DNA from: Chromatiaceae bacterium
GTDB lineage: Bacteria; Pseudomonadota; Gammaproteobacteria; Chromatiales; Chromatiaceae
Direction: 5' to 3'
Assembly (NCBI GenBank): GCA_024235315.1
Contig: JACKMP010000005.1
Coordinates: 1 to 64,000, forward strand
DNA length: 64,000 bases
The position numbers were made by a program, and so were the translations under genes. Under the pieces are notes generated by a model that ran no database searches, had not been told where the DNA came from, and saw only the letters and a list, made by a program, of their open reading frames with translations. Shown piece after piece: positions 37,019 through 46,115 of this stretch. Numbering within the stretch: position 1 is the stretch's first letter; each line of letters starts with the position of its first letter.

Positions 37019-37100
37019 TTGGTTTCCCGATTGCGTTGCTTGCCAGTCTTCCAGGGGCACGCGCCTGGCGGCCGATGCCTCCGGTCCGGTGGCGGAAAAA

Positions 37101-37811
37101 TTACTTGCGTGCGGCGAGCAGACGCTCGACGTTCTCCCGCGAGGCGCGCACGTGGGCACGCATCATCAGTTCGGCCATCTCCGCATCGCGGCGCTCGATC
37201 GCATCCACGATGTGTTCGTGCTCGACGAATGCCCGGGGGCCGCGCTTGCTCGCCATGCCGAACTGGTAGCGGTACAGGCGCACCAGGTGGTAGAGGTCGT
37301 TGCACAACAGGTCGACGATGCGCGCGTTGTGACTGCCCTGGACAATCCGGTAGTGGAAATCCAGATCGCCTTCACGCTGAAAGTACGCATGGTCGGCGTC
37401 CTGCGCGATCTGTTGCCCGTGCTGCTCCAGCAGACGTCGCAGATCCACGATCTCCTCGTCACTCATGTTCTGCGCCGCCAGCCGTGCCGCCATGCCTTCC
37501 AGCGCCTCGCGCACATGGAAGATCTCCAGCAACTGGCGACTGCTCATGGTCACCACGCGCGCACCGACATTGGGCCGGCGCACCACCAGTCCGCAGGCCT
37601 CCAGGCGCCCGATCGCCTCACGCAGCGGGCCGCGACTGATGCCGTAGCGGCGCGCCAGTTCGGGCTCGCTGATCTTGCTGCCCGGCGGAATGTCACCCTC
37701 CACGATCGCTTCGCGCAGCAGCGAGAAGATGCGATCGGGGATGGTGCCGCCGACGACGGCGGACAGGCCGCCGTCCGGTTGCTGCGTGGCCGTCGCCTCA
37801 GCCCTTGGCAT
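37101..37811 (-). CDS. GntR/FCD-family regulator of the prp operon
   Basis: About 236 residues. The winged helix (DRIFSLLREAIVEGDIPPGS, then LARRYGISRGPLREAIGRLE) is followed by an FCD ligand domain (FHVREALEGMAARLAAQ, LDFHYRIVQGSHN, LVRLYRYQFG) with the usual metal and ligand histidines. A GntR regulator beside prpB replaces the sigma-54 regulator PrpR in several gammaproteobacteria and probably senses a methylcitrate-cycle intermediate. The start at 37811 overlaps the prpE end by 14 bases, has no clear ribosome site and is uncertain. Confidence 0.88.
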   Translation of the reverse strand: MPRAEATATQQPDGGLSAVVGGTIPDRIFSLLREAIVEGDIPPGSKISEPELARRYGISRGPLREAIGRLEACGLVVRRPNVGARVVTMSSRQLLEIFHVREALEGMAARLAAQNMSDEEIVDLRRLLEQHGQQIAQDADHAYFQREGDLDFHYRIVQGSHNARIVDLLCNDLYHLVRLYRYQFGMASKRGPRAFVEHEHIVDAIERRDAEMAELMMRAHVRASRENVERLLAARK

Positions 37812-39693
37812 AACCGAGGCTGCGCAGGGATTCGGCGATTTCGTCGAGGATTGCCGGATCGTCGATGGTCGCCGGCATCTTGTAGTCCTCTCCATCGGCG
37901 ATTTTCACCATGGTGCCACGCAGGATCTTGCCGGACCTTGTCTTCGGCAGGCGCTTGACCACCGCTACCAGTTTGAACGCAGCAACCGGGCCTATCAGGT
38001 CACGCACACGCTTCACCAGTTCGGCCAGTACCTCCTTCTCATCGCGCTCGACGCCGGCCTTGAGCACCACCATGCCCAGCGGCAGCTGGCCCTTGAGCGC
38101 ATCGGCCACCCCGATCACCGCACATTCCGCCACGTCGGCATGACCGGCGAGCACCTCCTCCATCGCACCGGTCGACAGACGGTGCCCGGCCACGTTGATG
38201 ACATCGTCGGTGCGACTCATGATCCACAGGTAACCGTCCTTGTCACGGTAGCCCGCGTCGCCGGTCAGGTAATACCCGGGATACTTGCTCAGGTAGGAAT
38301 CGATGAAACGCTGGTCGTTGCCCCACAGGGTCGGCAGGCAGGACGGCGGCATCGGCAGCTTGATCACGATGTTGCCCATGTCGCCGTCGGCCATCTCGGC
38401 GCCCTCCTCCGAGAGGATGCGCACGTCGTACCCAGGCATCGCCACCGTCGGCGAGCCCGGCTTCACCTCCATCGGCTCTATGCCCATCGGATTGGCCGCA
38501 ATCGCCCAACCGGTCTCGGTCTGCCACCAGTGATCCACCACCGGCTTGCCGAGCTTGTCGCGCGCCCAGAACAGGGTATCCGGGTCACAGCGCTCGCCGG
38601 CGAGAAACAGTGCCTGCATGCACGACAGGTCGTATTTCTTCAGGAACTCACCATTCGGGTCCTCTTTCTTGATCGCCCGGAACGCCGTTGGCGCGGTGAA
38701 CAGCACCTTGACGCCGTACTCACTGATCACACGCCAGAACGCACCGGGGTCAGGCGTGCCGACCGGCTTGCCTTCGTACATCAGTGTCGTGCAGCCGGCG
38801 AGCAGCGGACCGTAGACGATGTAGCTGTGCCCGACCACCCAACCGACGTCAGAGGCCGCCCAGTACACGTCGCCTGCCTCGACATCATAGATATGCTTCA
38901 TGGTCCAGTGCATGGCCACCGCATGACCACCGTTGTCGCGCACCACGCCCTTGGGTTGTCCGGTGGTGCCGGAGGTGTACAGGATATACAGCGGATCGGT
39001 CGCATCGACCGGGACACACTCGGCCGGTTGTGCGGCGCCCACCACGGCATCCCAGTCGAGGTCGCGGCCTTCGGTCAGCGGCGCCTCGGCCTGTGGCCGC
39101 GCCTTGATGATGCAGGCTGACGGCTTGTGTAACGAGATTTTCATCGCCTCATCGAGCAATGGTTTGTAGACCACGACGCGGTTTGGCTCGATCCCGCAGG
39201 ATGCGCTGACGATGACCTTCGGCTTCGCATCGTTGATCCGGGTCGCCAGCTCGTTGGCGGCGAATCCACCGAACACCACCGAGTGCACGGCACCCAGTCG
39301 GGCTGACGCCAGCATCGCAATCGCCGCTTCAGGGATCATCGGCATGTAGATCAGGACACGGTCACCCTTGGATATCCCCTGCGCGCGCAGAGCGCCGGCG
39401 AAGGCTGCGACCTCATCGCGCAATTGGGTATAGGAGTAGGTTTTCTTCTGACCGGTAACCGGCGAGTCATAGATCAGTGCCGCCTGCTCACCGCGGCCGG
39501 CCTCGACGTGGCGGTCAACGGCGTTGAAACAGGTGTTCAGCTTGCCGCCGGGGAACCAGCGTGGCACCGGCCTGGCGTCCGGATCGAGTACCCGGTCCCA
39601 GGGCTGGTCCCAATGCAGCGACGCCGCGGCCTCGCCCCAGAAACCGGACGGGTCTGCCAGCGAACGTTGATAGAGCGCCTTGTAATTGCTCAT
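37798..39693 (-). CDS. prpE: Propionate-CoA ligase PrpE
   Basis: 631 residues, acyl-adenylate-forming enzyme. The ATP loop is YTSGTTGQPKGVVRDNGGHA, the A5-type motif is WWQTETGWAIAANP, and the C-terminal PKTRSGKILR contains the catalytic, acetylatable lysine. The N-terminal YQRSLADPSGFWGEAAASL and GGHAVAMHWTMKHIYD fit PrpE better than acetyl-CoA synthetase. It activates propionate for the methylcitrate cycle and is the first gene of the operon, ahead of gntR. Confidence 0.93.
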   Translation of the reverse strand: MSNYKALYQRSLADPSGFWGEAAASLHWDQPWDRVLDPDARPVPRWFPGGKLNTCFNAVDRHVEAGRGEQAALIYDSPVTGQKKTYSYTQLRDEVAAFAGALRAQGISKGDRVLIYMPMIPEAAIAMLASARLGAVHSVVFGGFAANELATRINDAKPKVIVSASCGIEPNRVVVYKPLLDEAMKISLHKPSACIIKARPQAEAPLTEGRDLDWDAVVGAAQPAECVPVDATDPLYILYTSGTTGQPKGVVRDNGGHAVAMHWTMKHIYDVEAGDVYWAASDVGWVVGHSYIVYGPLLAGCTTLMYEGKPVGTPDPGAFWRVISEYGVKVLFTAPTAFRAIKKEDPNGEFLKKYDLSCMQALFLAGERCDPDTLFWARDKLGKPVVDHWWQTETGWAIAANPMGIEPMEVKPGSPTVAMPGYDVRILSEEGAEMADGDMGNIVIKLPMPPSCLPTLWGNDQRFIDSYLSKYPGYYLTGDAGYRDKDGYLWIMSRTDDVINVAGHRLSTGAMEEVLAGHADVAECAVIGVADALKGQLPLGMVVLKAGVERDEKEVLAELVKRVRDLIGPVAAFKLVAVVKRLPKTRSGKILRGTMVKIADGEDYKMPATIDDPAILDEIAESLRSLGYAKG

Positions 39694-39806
39694 TTATTCC
39701 CCCTTTTTTGTATGCGTGGATCAGCCAGGCTACTTTCGCATCGTCCCCGACAGAACCGTGGCCGTGCCCGTTTTCGATCGACTCAGGTTAATGCAATGGC
39801 ACAAAG

Positions 39807-39814
39807 TGTCGACA
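39807..39814. promoter_or_regulatory. Candidate GntR operator 1, TGTCGACA
   Basis: A perfect 8-base palindrome, 114 bases upstream of the prpE start. The same octamer recurs 73 bases away. FCD-type GntR regulators commonly bind short palindromes of this kind; the assignment to the prp regulator is inference from position. Confidence 0.5.
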
Positions 39815-39879
39815 ATTTTAGCGTGAAGATCTGGAAAGACGACCTCTTGGGCGGTTTTCTACCATTGATTTTTCAATTA

Positions 39880-39887
39880 TGTCGACA
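39880..39887. promoter_or_regulatory. Candidate GntR operator 2, TGTCGACA
   Basis: Second copy, flanked by further symmetry (ATGTCGACAT inside AATT-rich sequence). Its centre is 73 bases from that of copy 1, close to seven helical turns, so two dimers would face the same side. Confidence 0.5.
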
Positions 39888-40088
39888 TTAATTCTCCGCT
39901 TCGCCGCCTTGCCTCAGGTATCGACGAGGCATCAACCCCGCCTGCACCCGCCTGATCGCCTGTCCTCAAGCGCCCGCCGCCGCGGCCGATAGCATCAGCG
40001 TCCACGTCGCAAGCTGCCGCCAGGGCGCGCAGCTGCGCCAGCCCCAGGGAAAAAGGGTGAGGATTTCATCCGGACACGGGTACAAAAC

Positions 40089-41006
40089 ATGCGAAACGAC
40101 CCAGGCCATCGCCGAGACCGCATCCGTCGGGTGATCGGGGCATGGATGGTATTTTCCCTCCTGCTGGGTCACAGCGTCGCTGTGCACGCGGTGGACCCTG
40201 CCGGGCGGACCCTTTTGCTCGGTGTGCATCCCTACCTTTCGTACGGCGAGCTGCAGAACCGCTTCCAGCCGCTCGCGCACTACCTCGCCAGATCACTCGG
40301 CGTGACCCTCAAGGTAAAGGTTGGGCGCGACTACGCCGAACACGTCGACGAGGTCGGGCACGACCGCATCGATATCGCCTACCTCGGGCCGATTTCCTAT
40401 GTCCACATGGTCGAGAAGCACGGCAGCAAGCCGCTGCTCGCGCGCCTCGAACGCAATGGCAAGGCGGTCCTGGTCGGCCACATCGTGGTGCGGGACAACA
40501 GCCCGCTGCAGCATGTCACCGAGCTTCGTGGCAAGGCATTTGCGTTCGGTGATCCCGAGTCCACCATGAGCACGGTCGTCCCCCAGGCGGTACTCGCCGC
40601 GGCCGGGATATCCCTGGGTGATCTCAGCCACTACGCCAACTACCGTGGGCACTCGAACGTTGCACTGGCGGTGCTGAGCGGCCAGATGGATGCGGGGGCG
40701 ATCAAGAGCGAGGTCTACGAGGATTTCAGCGAGCGCGGACTCCGATCACTGGCGAGAATGCCCGAGGTTTCGGAGCACCTGTTTGTGGCCCGTGGCGATA
40801 TGCCGCCACTGCTGGTGGAAAAGATCCGCATGCTGCTGCTCGGCATCGCCGACGACCCCGAGGGAATGCTGGCGCTCAAGGCTCTGCACCGCGACGCCAC
40901 CGGTCTCGTCCCAGTGTCGGACCGTGACTACGACCCTCTGCGCAAGTTGCTGACAATGACAGGACAACAAGACGACCAGCAGGATGGGCAGGATGCCGGG
41001 CGCTGA
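40089..41006 (+). CDS. PhnD-like periplasmic substrate-binding protein
   Basis: 305 residues with a signal peptide (GAWMVFSLLLGHSVAVHA). The PhnD/TauA-type fold shows in LLLGVHPYLSYGELQNRFQPLAHYLARSLG, YAEHVDEVGHDRIDIAYLGPISYV and FAFGDPESTMSTVVPQ (read as separate segments). No permease or ATPase gene is nearby. Its end overlaps the GGDEF-EAL gene, so it probably feeds a signal to that protein and not a transporter. Ligand unknown; the family binds phosphonate, phosphite and related oxyanions. Confidence 0.85.
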   Translation: MRNDPGHRRDRIRRVIGAWMVFSLLLGHSVAVHAVDPAGRTLLLGVHPYLSYGELQNRFQPLAHYLARSLGVTLKVKVGRDYAEHVDEVGHDRIDIAYLGPISYVHMVEKHGSKPLLARLERNGKAVLVGHIVVRDNSPLQHVTELRGKAFAFGDPESTMSTVVPQAVLAAAGISLGDLSHYANYRGHSNVALAVLSGQMDAGAIKSEVYEDFSERGLRSLARMPEVSEHLFVARGDMPPLLVEKIRMLLLGIADDPEGMLALKALHRDATGLVPVSDRDYDPLRKLLTMTGQQDDQQDGQDAGR

Positions 41007-42876
41007 GTCCAGCCATCTGCGCGGCCTGGCGGCCACCTGGGGCGTGATGAGCCTGGTCGCCATCTTGATCACGACGCTGATCTTTCTCAATGAGAAAAAC
41101 ACCCGGCTCGATCGCGCGCAGGAACAGCTGGTGACGGAGGCAGGCTATGTCCAGCACATCCTGGCAGCCGCGCTACGTGCCGGCGAGTACCAGCAGGCGC
41201 GGGAACAGATCGCATCATGGGGCAGCCTCAACAGCGACACGGTGCGCCTGGACCTGACTGCCGACAACGGGTTCATTCTCGGGGAGTTCCGCCGTGATGC
41301 ACCCGGTGCCCGCACGCAACAGCACAGGACCGCGATCCCCTTCTCCTACCGCGGTCATGCCACCATGGTCCTGGAAAAGACACTCGAACCGACGTACCGG
41401 GCGATCGCCCAGCTGGGCTGGCAGCTTGCCGGCAGCGTTGTCACCCTGCAGCTGCTGGGACTCATCCTGGTCTACCAGCTTCGGCGCTACCGTCGACAGG
41501 TCCGGCGTGCCCAATCTGAATATGATCGCCGCCTCGAGGCACAAAGCGCACTCGAACGCATGGCCACACTGGACGCGTTGACCGGACTGCCGAACCGCTA
41601 TCTTCTGGATGAGCAACTGACCCTGCGCGTGGCCGAGGCCGAGCGTTTCGGCCGCAAGCTCGCCCTGCTGTTCATCGACCTCGACAATTTCAAGAACATC
41701 AACGACTCCTTCGGCCATGAAGCAGGAGACAAACTGCTGAAGATCGTTGCCGAGCGAATGTCCGGATGCCTGCGCAGCTACGACCTGCTTTCGCGTTTCG
41801 GCGGTGACGAATTCGTCATTCTTCTTTCCAGCATGCCGGGCGCCAAACAGATCGAGCATGTCGCGCGAAAAGTGTTTGAGGCATTGCAACCGATGATCCA
41901 GGTCGCGGAACGGGAACTCTTTGTTTCGGTGAGCATCGGCATCAGCATCTACCCCGATGACGCTGAATCCCCCAGCGACCTGCTGCGAACGGCGGACGCC
42001 GCGATGTACACCGCGAAAGAAGCCGGCCGCGACTGTTATCGCTTCTACACCACAACCATGAATGAGGCCCTGGCCAGACGCCAGCAGATCGAGCAGGGAT
42101 TGCGCGAGGCGCTTGCCGACGGCGATCTGTATCTCGTGTACCAGCCCCAGGTCGAGATTGCCAGTGGGCGCATCTGCAGTTGCGAGGCACTGCTGCGCTG
42201 GCGCCGTGAAGGCAGGGAGATCCCACCAGGTGAATTCATCCCGATCGCCGAACAGTCCGTGCTGATGCGTCAGATACAATCGTTTGTGATCACCGAGGCC
42301 ATACGCCAACGTGCGCAATGGAAGCGCCAGGGTATCCACGACGTTCGCATCGACATCAATTTCTCCGGCGCCAGCCAGCTGATCAATGAAATGATTCCGC
42401 AACTGCTGCAGGTGGTCGACGATGCGGGGATCAGCCCGGCCGATATCGGCATCGAGTTGACCGAGCACGCGTTGATCGATGCCTCGGAACAGACGATTGC
42501 CAGGCTTTCCGATCTGCGTGAACGCGGCAGTACGATTTCGCTCGATGACTTTGGCACCGGTTATTCGTCCCTCGGCTACCTGAAGAATCTGCCGGTCGAT
42601 ATCCTCAAGATCGACCGTGCCTTCGTCAAAGACCTGCCAGACGGCAAGATGGACTGCGCGATCGTAAAGGCGGTTATCGCGATGGGGCACAGCATGGGCA
42701 AGCGGGTCCTGGCGGAGGGCGTCGAGACCCAGGCCCAGATGGACTATGTGCACAGCGAAGGCTGCGACCTGGCGCAGGGATTCCTGCTGTATCGTCCGGT
42801 GGAAGCGTCGGTGATCGAGCCTCGACTGCTGCGCAGCTCAAAGACCGCTTCGTTCACGGCCGTACCCGGCAGGTGA
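40984..42876 (+). CDS. Membrane GGDEF-EAL cyclic di-GMP enzyme
   Basis: 630 residues. Two membrane helices (about 18-36 and 148-166) enclose a periplasmic sensor of some 110 residues. Then come a GGDEF domain with intact GGDEF at 273-277 and an inhibitory RxxD (RSYD) five residues before it. An EAL domain follows with intact CEALLRW, NFSG, ELTEHAL, DDFGTGYSS and LKID residues. Both cyclase and phosphodiesterase activities look possible. An alternative ATG at 40993 is equally good. The gene overlaps the PhnD-like gene by 23 bases, which points to coupled sensing. Confidence 0.92.
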   Translation: MGRMPGAESSHLRGLAATWGVMSLVAILITTLIFLNEKNTRLDRAQEQLVTEAGYVQHILAAALRAGEYQQAREQIASWGSLNSDTVRLDLTADNGFILGEFRRDAPGARTQQHRTAIPFSYRGHATMVLEKTLEPTYRAIAQLGWQLAGSVVTLQLLGLILVYQLRRYRRQVRRAQSEYDRRLEAQSALERMATLDALTGLPNRYLLDEQLTLRVAEAERFGRKLALLFIDLDNFKNINDSFGHEAGDKLLKIVAERMSGCLRSYDLLSRFGGDEFVILLSSMPGAKQIEHVARKVFEALQPMIQVAERELFVSVSIGISIYPDDAESPSDLLRTADAAMYTAKEAGRDCYRFYTTTMNEALARRQQIEQGLREALADGDLYLVYQPQVEIASGRICSCEALLRWRREGREIPPGEFIPIAEQSVLMRQIQSFVITEAIRQRAQWKRQGIHDVRIDINFSGASQLINEMIPQLLQVVDDAGISPADIGIELTEHALIDASEQTIARLSDLRERGSTISLDDFGTGYSSLGYLKNLPVDILKIDRAFVKDLPDGKMDCAIVKAVIAMGHSMGKRVLAEGVETQAQMDYVHSEGCDLAQGFLLYRPVEASVIEPRLLRSSKTASFTAVPGR

Positions 42877-42899
42877 ACGGGGCCCGCGAGGCCCCGTTC
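42875..42899. terminator. Bidirectional terminator hairpin
   Basis: Perfect 10-base arms, GAACGGGGCC and GGCCCCGTTC, around a 5-base loop. It lies between the convergent GGDEF-EAL and ppsA genes, starting at the stop codon of the first. Confidence 0.7.
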
Positions 42900-42913
42900 T
42901 TCGGTGCATACAA

Positions 42914-45283
42914 TCAGTCGCGCGTCTGGCCGGCCAGGTACAGCCAGGTATCGATCACGGTATCCGGGTTCAGCGAGATGCTGCTGATCCCGCGGTCAAG
43001 CAACCACTTCGCCAGATCAGGATGGTCGGACGGGCCCTGGCCGCAGATACCCACGTACTTGCCGGCCTTTCGGCACGCCGTAATCGCCATATCCAGCATC
43101 TTGAGCACCGCCGGATTGCGCTCGTCGAAGCTGTGCGCGATCAGGCCGGAATCGCGATCGAGGCCGAGGGTCAGCTGCGTCATGTCATTCGAGCCGATCG
43201 AGAAGCCATCGAAATATTCGAGAAATTCCTCAGCCAGCACCGCATTCGACGGCAGCTCGCACATCATGATCACGCGCAGGCCTCCCTCGCCACGTTTCAG
43301 GCCGTTCTCACCGAGCAGACGCTCCACGCCGGCGGCCTCTTCCAGCGTACGCACGAATGGGATCATGATCTCGAGGTTGGTGAGGCCCATGTCGTCGCGT
43401 ACGCGGCGAATCGCCTCGCACTCCATGTCGAAACAGGCACGGAAACTCGGCGCCAGGTAACGTGCAGCACCGCGGAAACCGATCATCGGGTTTTCCTCGT
43501 GCGGCTCGTACAGTGTGCCGGCCACCAGGTTGGCGTATTCGTTCGACTTGAAGTCCGACATGCGCAGGATTACCGGCTGCGGATGGAAGGCCGCCGCGAT
43601 GCTGGCGATCCCCTCGACCACGCGTTTGACGAAGTACTCGCGCGGATCACCATAAGCGGCAATACGTTCATCGATCTCGGCACGGATGTCAGCCGGTACC
43701 CGGTTGAGCTGCAACAGCGCCTGCGGGTGGATGCCCACCATGTTGTTGATGATGAATTCCAGGCGCGCCAGCCCCACGCCCGCATTCGGGATCTGTGCAA
43801 AACTGAACGCACGTTCAGGGTTGCCGACGTTCATCATCACCTTCACCGGCACCGATGGCATGCTGTCGAGTTCGATGCGCTTGAGCTCGAAATCCAGCTC
43901 GCCGTCATACACATAGCCACTGTCACCTTCGGCGCAGGACACCGTCACCGGCTGACCGTCCTTCACCTTCTTCGTGGCATCGCCGCAACCGACCACCGCA
44001 GGCACGCCGAGCTCACGGGCAATGATCGCGGCGTGACAGGTACGGCCGCCGCGGTTGGTGACGATCGCCGCCGCTCGCTTCATGATCGGCTCCCAGTCCG
44101 GGTCCGTCATGTCGGTGACCAGCACGTCGCCCTCGCTGATCTTGTCCATATCATCCAGGCTGGTGATGATCCGCGCCTTGCCGGCGCCGATACGGGCGCC
44201 GATCGACCGGCCCTCGACGAGCACCTCGGACTTGCCCTTCATCTCATAGCGTTCGATCACGTTGCCGGAGCGGCTCTGCACCGTCTCCGGGCGCGCCTGC
44301 ACGATGTACAGCTCACCATCGATGCCGTCCAGTGCCCACTCGATATCCATCGGGCGGCCGTAGTGTTGTTCAATGTGCATCGCCTGGCGCGCAAGGCCCT
44401 CGATCTGCTCGTCGGTCAGGCAGAAGCGCCGCCGTTCGGCATCGTCCACCGGCACCGTCGTCACCGGGTGAGCGCCCCCCTCTGCATAGATCATCTTGAT
44501 CGCCTTGCTGCCGACATTGCGCCGCAGGATCGCCGGCCTGCCGGCCGCAAGGGTCGGTTTGTGCACATAGAACTCATCGGGGTTGACCGCACCCTGCACG
44601 ACCATCTCGCCGAGGCCGTAGCTGGCGGTCACGAATACCGCGTCACGAAACCCGCTCTCGGTATCCAGCGTGAACATGACGCCACTCGCACCGATGTCCG
44701 AGCGCACCATTTTCTGAATGCCGGCCGACAGCGCCACCAGCGAATGATCGAAGCCCTGATGCACGCGATAGGAGATGGCGCGATCGTTGAACAGCGAGGC
44801 GAATACCTCGTGGATGCGTTGTTTGATGTCTGAGAGGCCGGACACGTTGAGGACCGTCTCCTGCTGACCGGCAAACGACGCGTCGGGCAGGTCTTCCGCC
44901 GTCGCGGAGGAGCGCACCGCCCAGGTGACTTCGGTGCCGTATTCCTTCTCCAGCGTCTCGTAGGCCTGCTTGACTGCGGCGTCCAGGGCCGGTGGGAAAG
45001 GCGTGTCCATCACCCACTGACGGATCTGCCTGCCAGTGGCCGCGAGCTTGTTCACGTCGTCGACATCGAGCTCATCGAGTGTCTTGTTGATGCGGTCTGC
45101 CAGGCCGTCATGCGCAAGGAATTCGCGATACGCCTGGGCCGTGGTGGCAAAACCGCCCGGCACTTTGACGCTTCCATCAGCGGTCAGGTTGCGCAGCATT
45201 TCGCCCAGAGATGCGTTCTTGCCGCCGACACGGTCGACGTCACTCATCTCCACTTCATGCAGCCACAGGATGTATTCGCTCAT
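42914..45283 (-). CDS. ppsA: Phosphoenolpyruvate synthase PpsA
   Basis: 789 residues. The ATP-grasp part begins with LHEVEMSDVDRVGGKNASLGEML, the phosphohistidine is in GGRTCHAAIIARELGVPAVVG, and the C-terminal PEP domain has CGQGPSDHPDLAKWL. It makes PEP from pyruvate, ATP and water, the gluconeogenic step needed on acetate or propionate. The dedicated regulator gene ppsR lies 22 bases upstream on the same strand. Confidence 0.96.
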   Translation of the reverse strand: MSEYILWLHEVEMSDVDRVGGKNASLGEMLRNLTADGSVKVPGGFATTAQAYREFLAHDGLADRINKTLDELDVDDVNKLAATGRQIRQWVMDTPFPPALDAAVKQAYETLEKEYGTEVTWAVRSSATAEDLPDASFAGQQETVLNVSGLSDIKQRIHEVFASLFNDRAISYRVHQGFDHSLVALSAGIQKMVRSDIGASGVMFTLDTESGFRDAVFVTASYGLGEMVVQGAVNPDEFYVHKPTLAAGRPAILRRNVGSKAIKMIYAEGGAHPVTTVPVDDAERRRFCLTDEQIEGLARQAMHIEQHYGRPMDIEWALDGIDGELYIVQARPETVQSRSGNVIERYEMKGKSEVLVEGRSIGARIGAGKARIITSLDDMDKISEGDVLVTDMTDPDWEPIMKRAAAIVTNRGGRTCHAAIIARELGVPAVVGCGDATKKVKDGQPVTVSCAEGDSGYVYDGELDFELKRIELDSMPSVPVKVMMNVGNPERAFSFAQIPNAGVGLARLEFIINNMVGIHPQALLQLNRVPADIRAEIDERIAAYGDPREYFVKRVVEGIASIAAAFHPQPVILRMSDFKSNEYANLVAGTLYEPHEENPMIGFRGAARYLAPSFRACFDMECEAIRRVRDDMGLTNLEIMIPFVRTLEEAAGVERLLGENGLKRGEGGLRVIMMCELPSNAVLAEEFLEYFDGFSIGSNDMTQLTLGLDRDSGLIAHSFDERNPAVLKMLDMAITACRKAGKYVGICGQGPSDHPDLAKWLLDRGISSISLNPDTVIDTWLYLAGQTRD

Positions 45284-45305
45284 TGCAGTCCTCTACTTTG
45301 CCTTC

Positions 45306-46115
45306 TTACAGGCTCTTTTTTATCAAAGACGCCAGTTCCTCGATCGAGTGCGTCGTGGAATCCAGTACCGTCATGCCATGACGGTGAAACATGTCCTGCG
45401 CCATCTGCACCTCCTTGTAGCAGCGCCGCAGGGAAGCATAGTCGCTGTTCGGTCGCCGCAGCTCGCGTATCGCGGCCAGGCGCTCGGGCTCGATTGTCAG
45501 GGCGAAGATCTTCTTCTTGTGCGCCAACAGTTCGTCGGGAAGATCGCCCTTCTCGAAATCCTCTTCGGTAATCGGATAGTTCGCCGCGCGCATGCCATAG
45601 TGCAGCGCGAGGTACAGACAGGTCGGCGTCTTGCCGGAGCGCGACACCCCGACCAGGATAACGTCGGCCTTGCCGAACTTGTTCAGACGCATACCGTCGT
45701 CGTTGTGCAGCGCATAGTTGATGGTCTCGATGCGTGCCTCGTAGTTTGCCGGATTGACCAGGCCGTGACTTATTCCCGACTGGCGGACCGGCGCCATGCC
45801 GAGCGCCTCGGTCAGCTCGGGCATGAAGCGGTCGAACAGCTCGAAGTAGTGACACTCGGCATGTTTGAGCAGCGTGTTGATCTCCTCGTCGACCATGGTT
45901 GCGAACACGATCGGCTTCTTGCCCTCGGCCTCCGCCCGGTGCGCCAGCTCGTTGGCAAGGGCCTGCGCCTTCTCTCGGGTGTTGATGAACGGGGTATAGC
46001 GTTTGATGAAGCGCGCATCACCGAACTGCGACAACAGGCTCTGCCCGTACGCCTCCGCAGTAATACCGGTGCTTTCGGAAACGAAGTACACCGAACGGCT
46101 GACCGTGTCAGTCAT
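45306..46115 (-). CDS. ppsR: PEP synthase regulatory kinase/pyrophosphorylase PpsR
   Basis: 269 residues, DUF299 family. The P-loop GVSRSGKT is at 156-163. It phosphorylates PpsA on a threonine when ADP is high and reverses this with pyrophosphate, switching the enzyme off and on. The start at 46115 (MTDTVSRSVYFVSES) overlaps the flavin reductase gene by 8 bases. Directly precedes ppsA. Confidence 0.95.
   Translation of the reverse strand: MTDTVSRSVYFVSESTGITAEAYGQSLLSQFGDARFIKRYTPFINTREKAQALANELAHRAEAEGKKPIVFATMVDEEINTLLKHAECHYFELFDRFMPELTEALGMAPVRQSGISHGLVNPANYEARIETINYALHNDDGMRLNKFGKADVILVGVSRSGKTPTCLYLALHYGMRAANYPITEEDFEKGDLPDELLAHKKKIFALTIEPERLAAIRELRRPNSDYASLRRCYKEVQMAQDMFHRHGMTVLDSTTHSIEELASLIKKSL

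Larger units (their letters stand above)
39694..40088. other. Divergent intergenic region upstream of prpE
   Basis: 395 bases between prpE (leftward) and the PhnD-like gene (rightward). It holds two TGTCGACA palindromes (listed separately) and AT-rich stretches that suit promoters. The half nearer the PhnD-like gene is GC-rich and has no gene I can support. Confidence 0.5.

Noticed and set aside
43022..44833. Rightward open frame of 603 codons
   Set aside because: Antisense to ppsA throughout. Composition is rich in His, Arg and Asp repeats typical of shadow frames.
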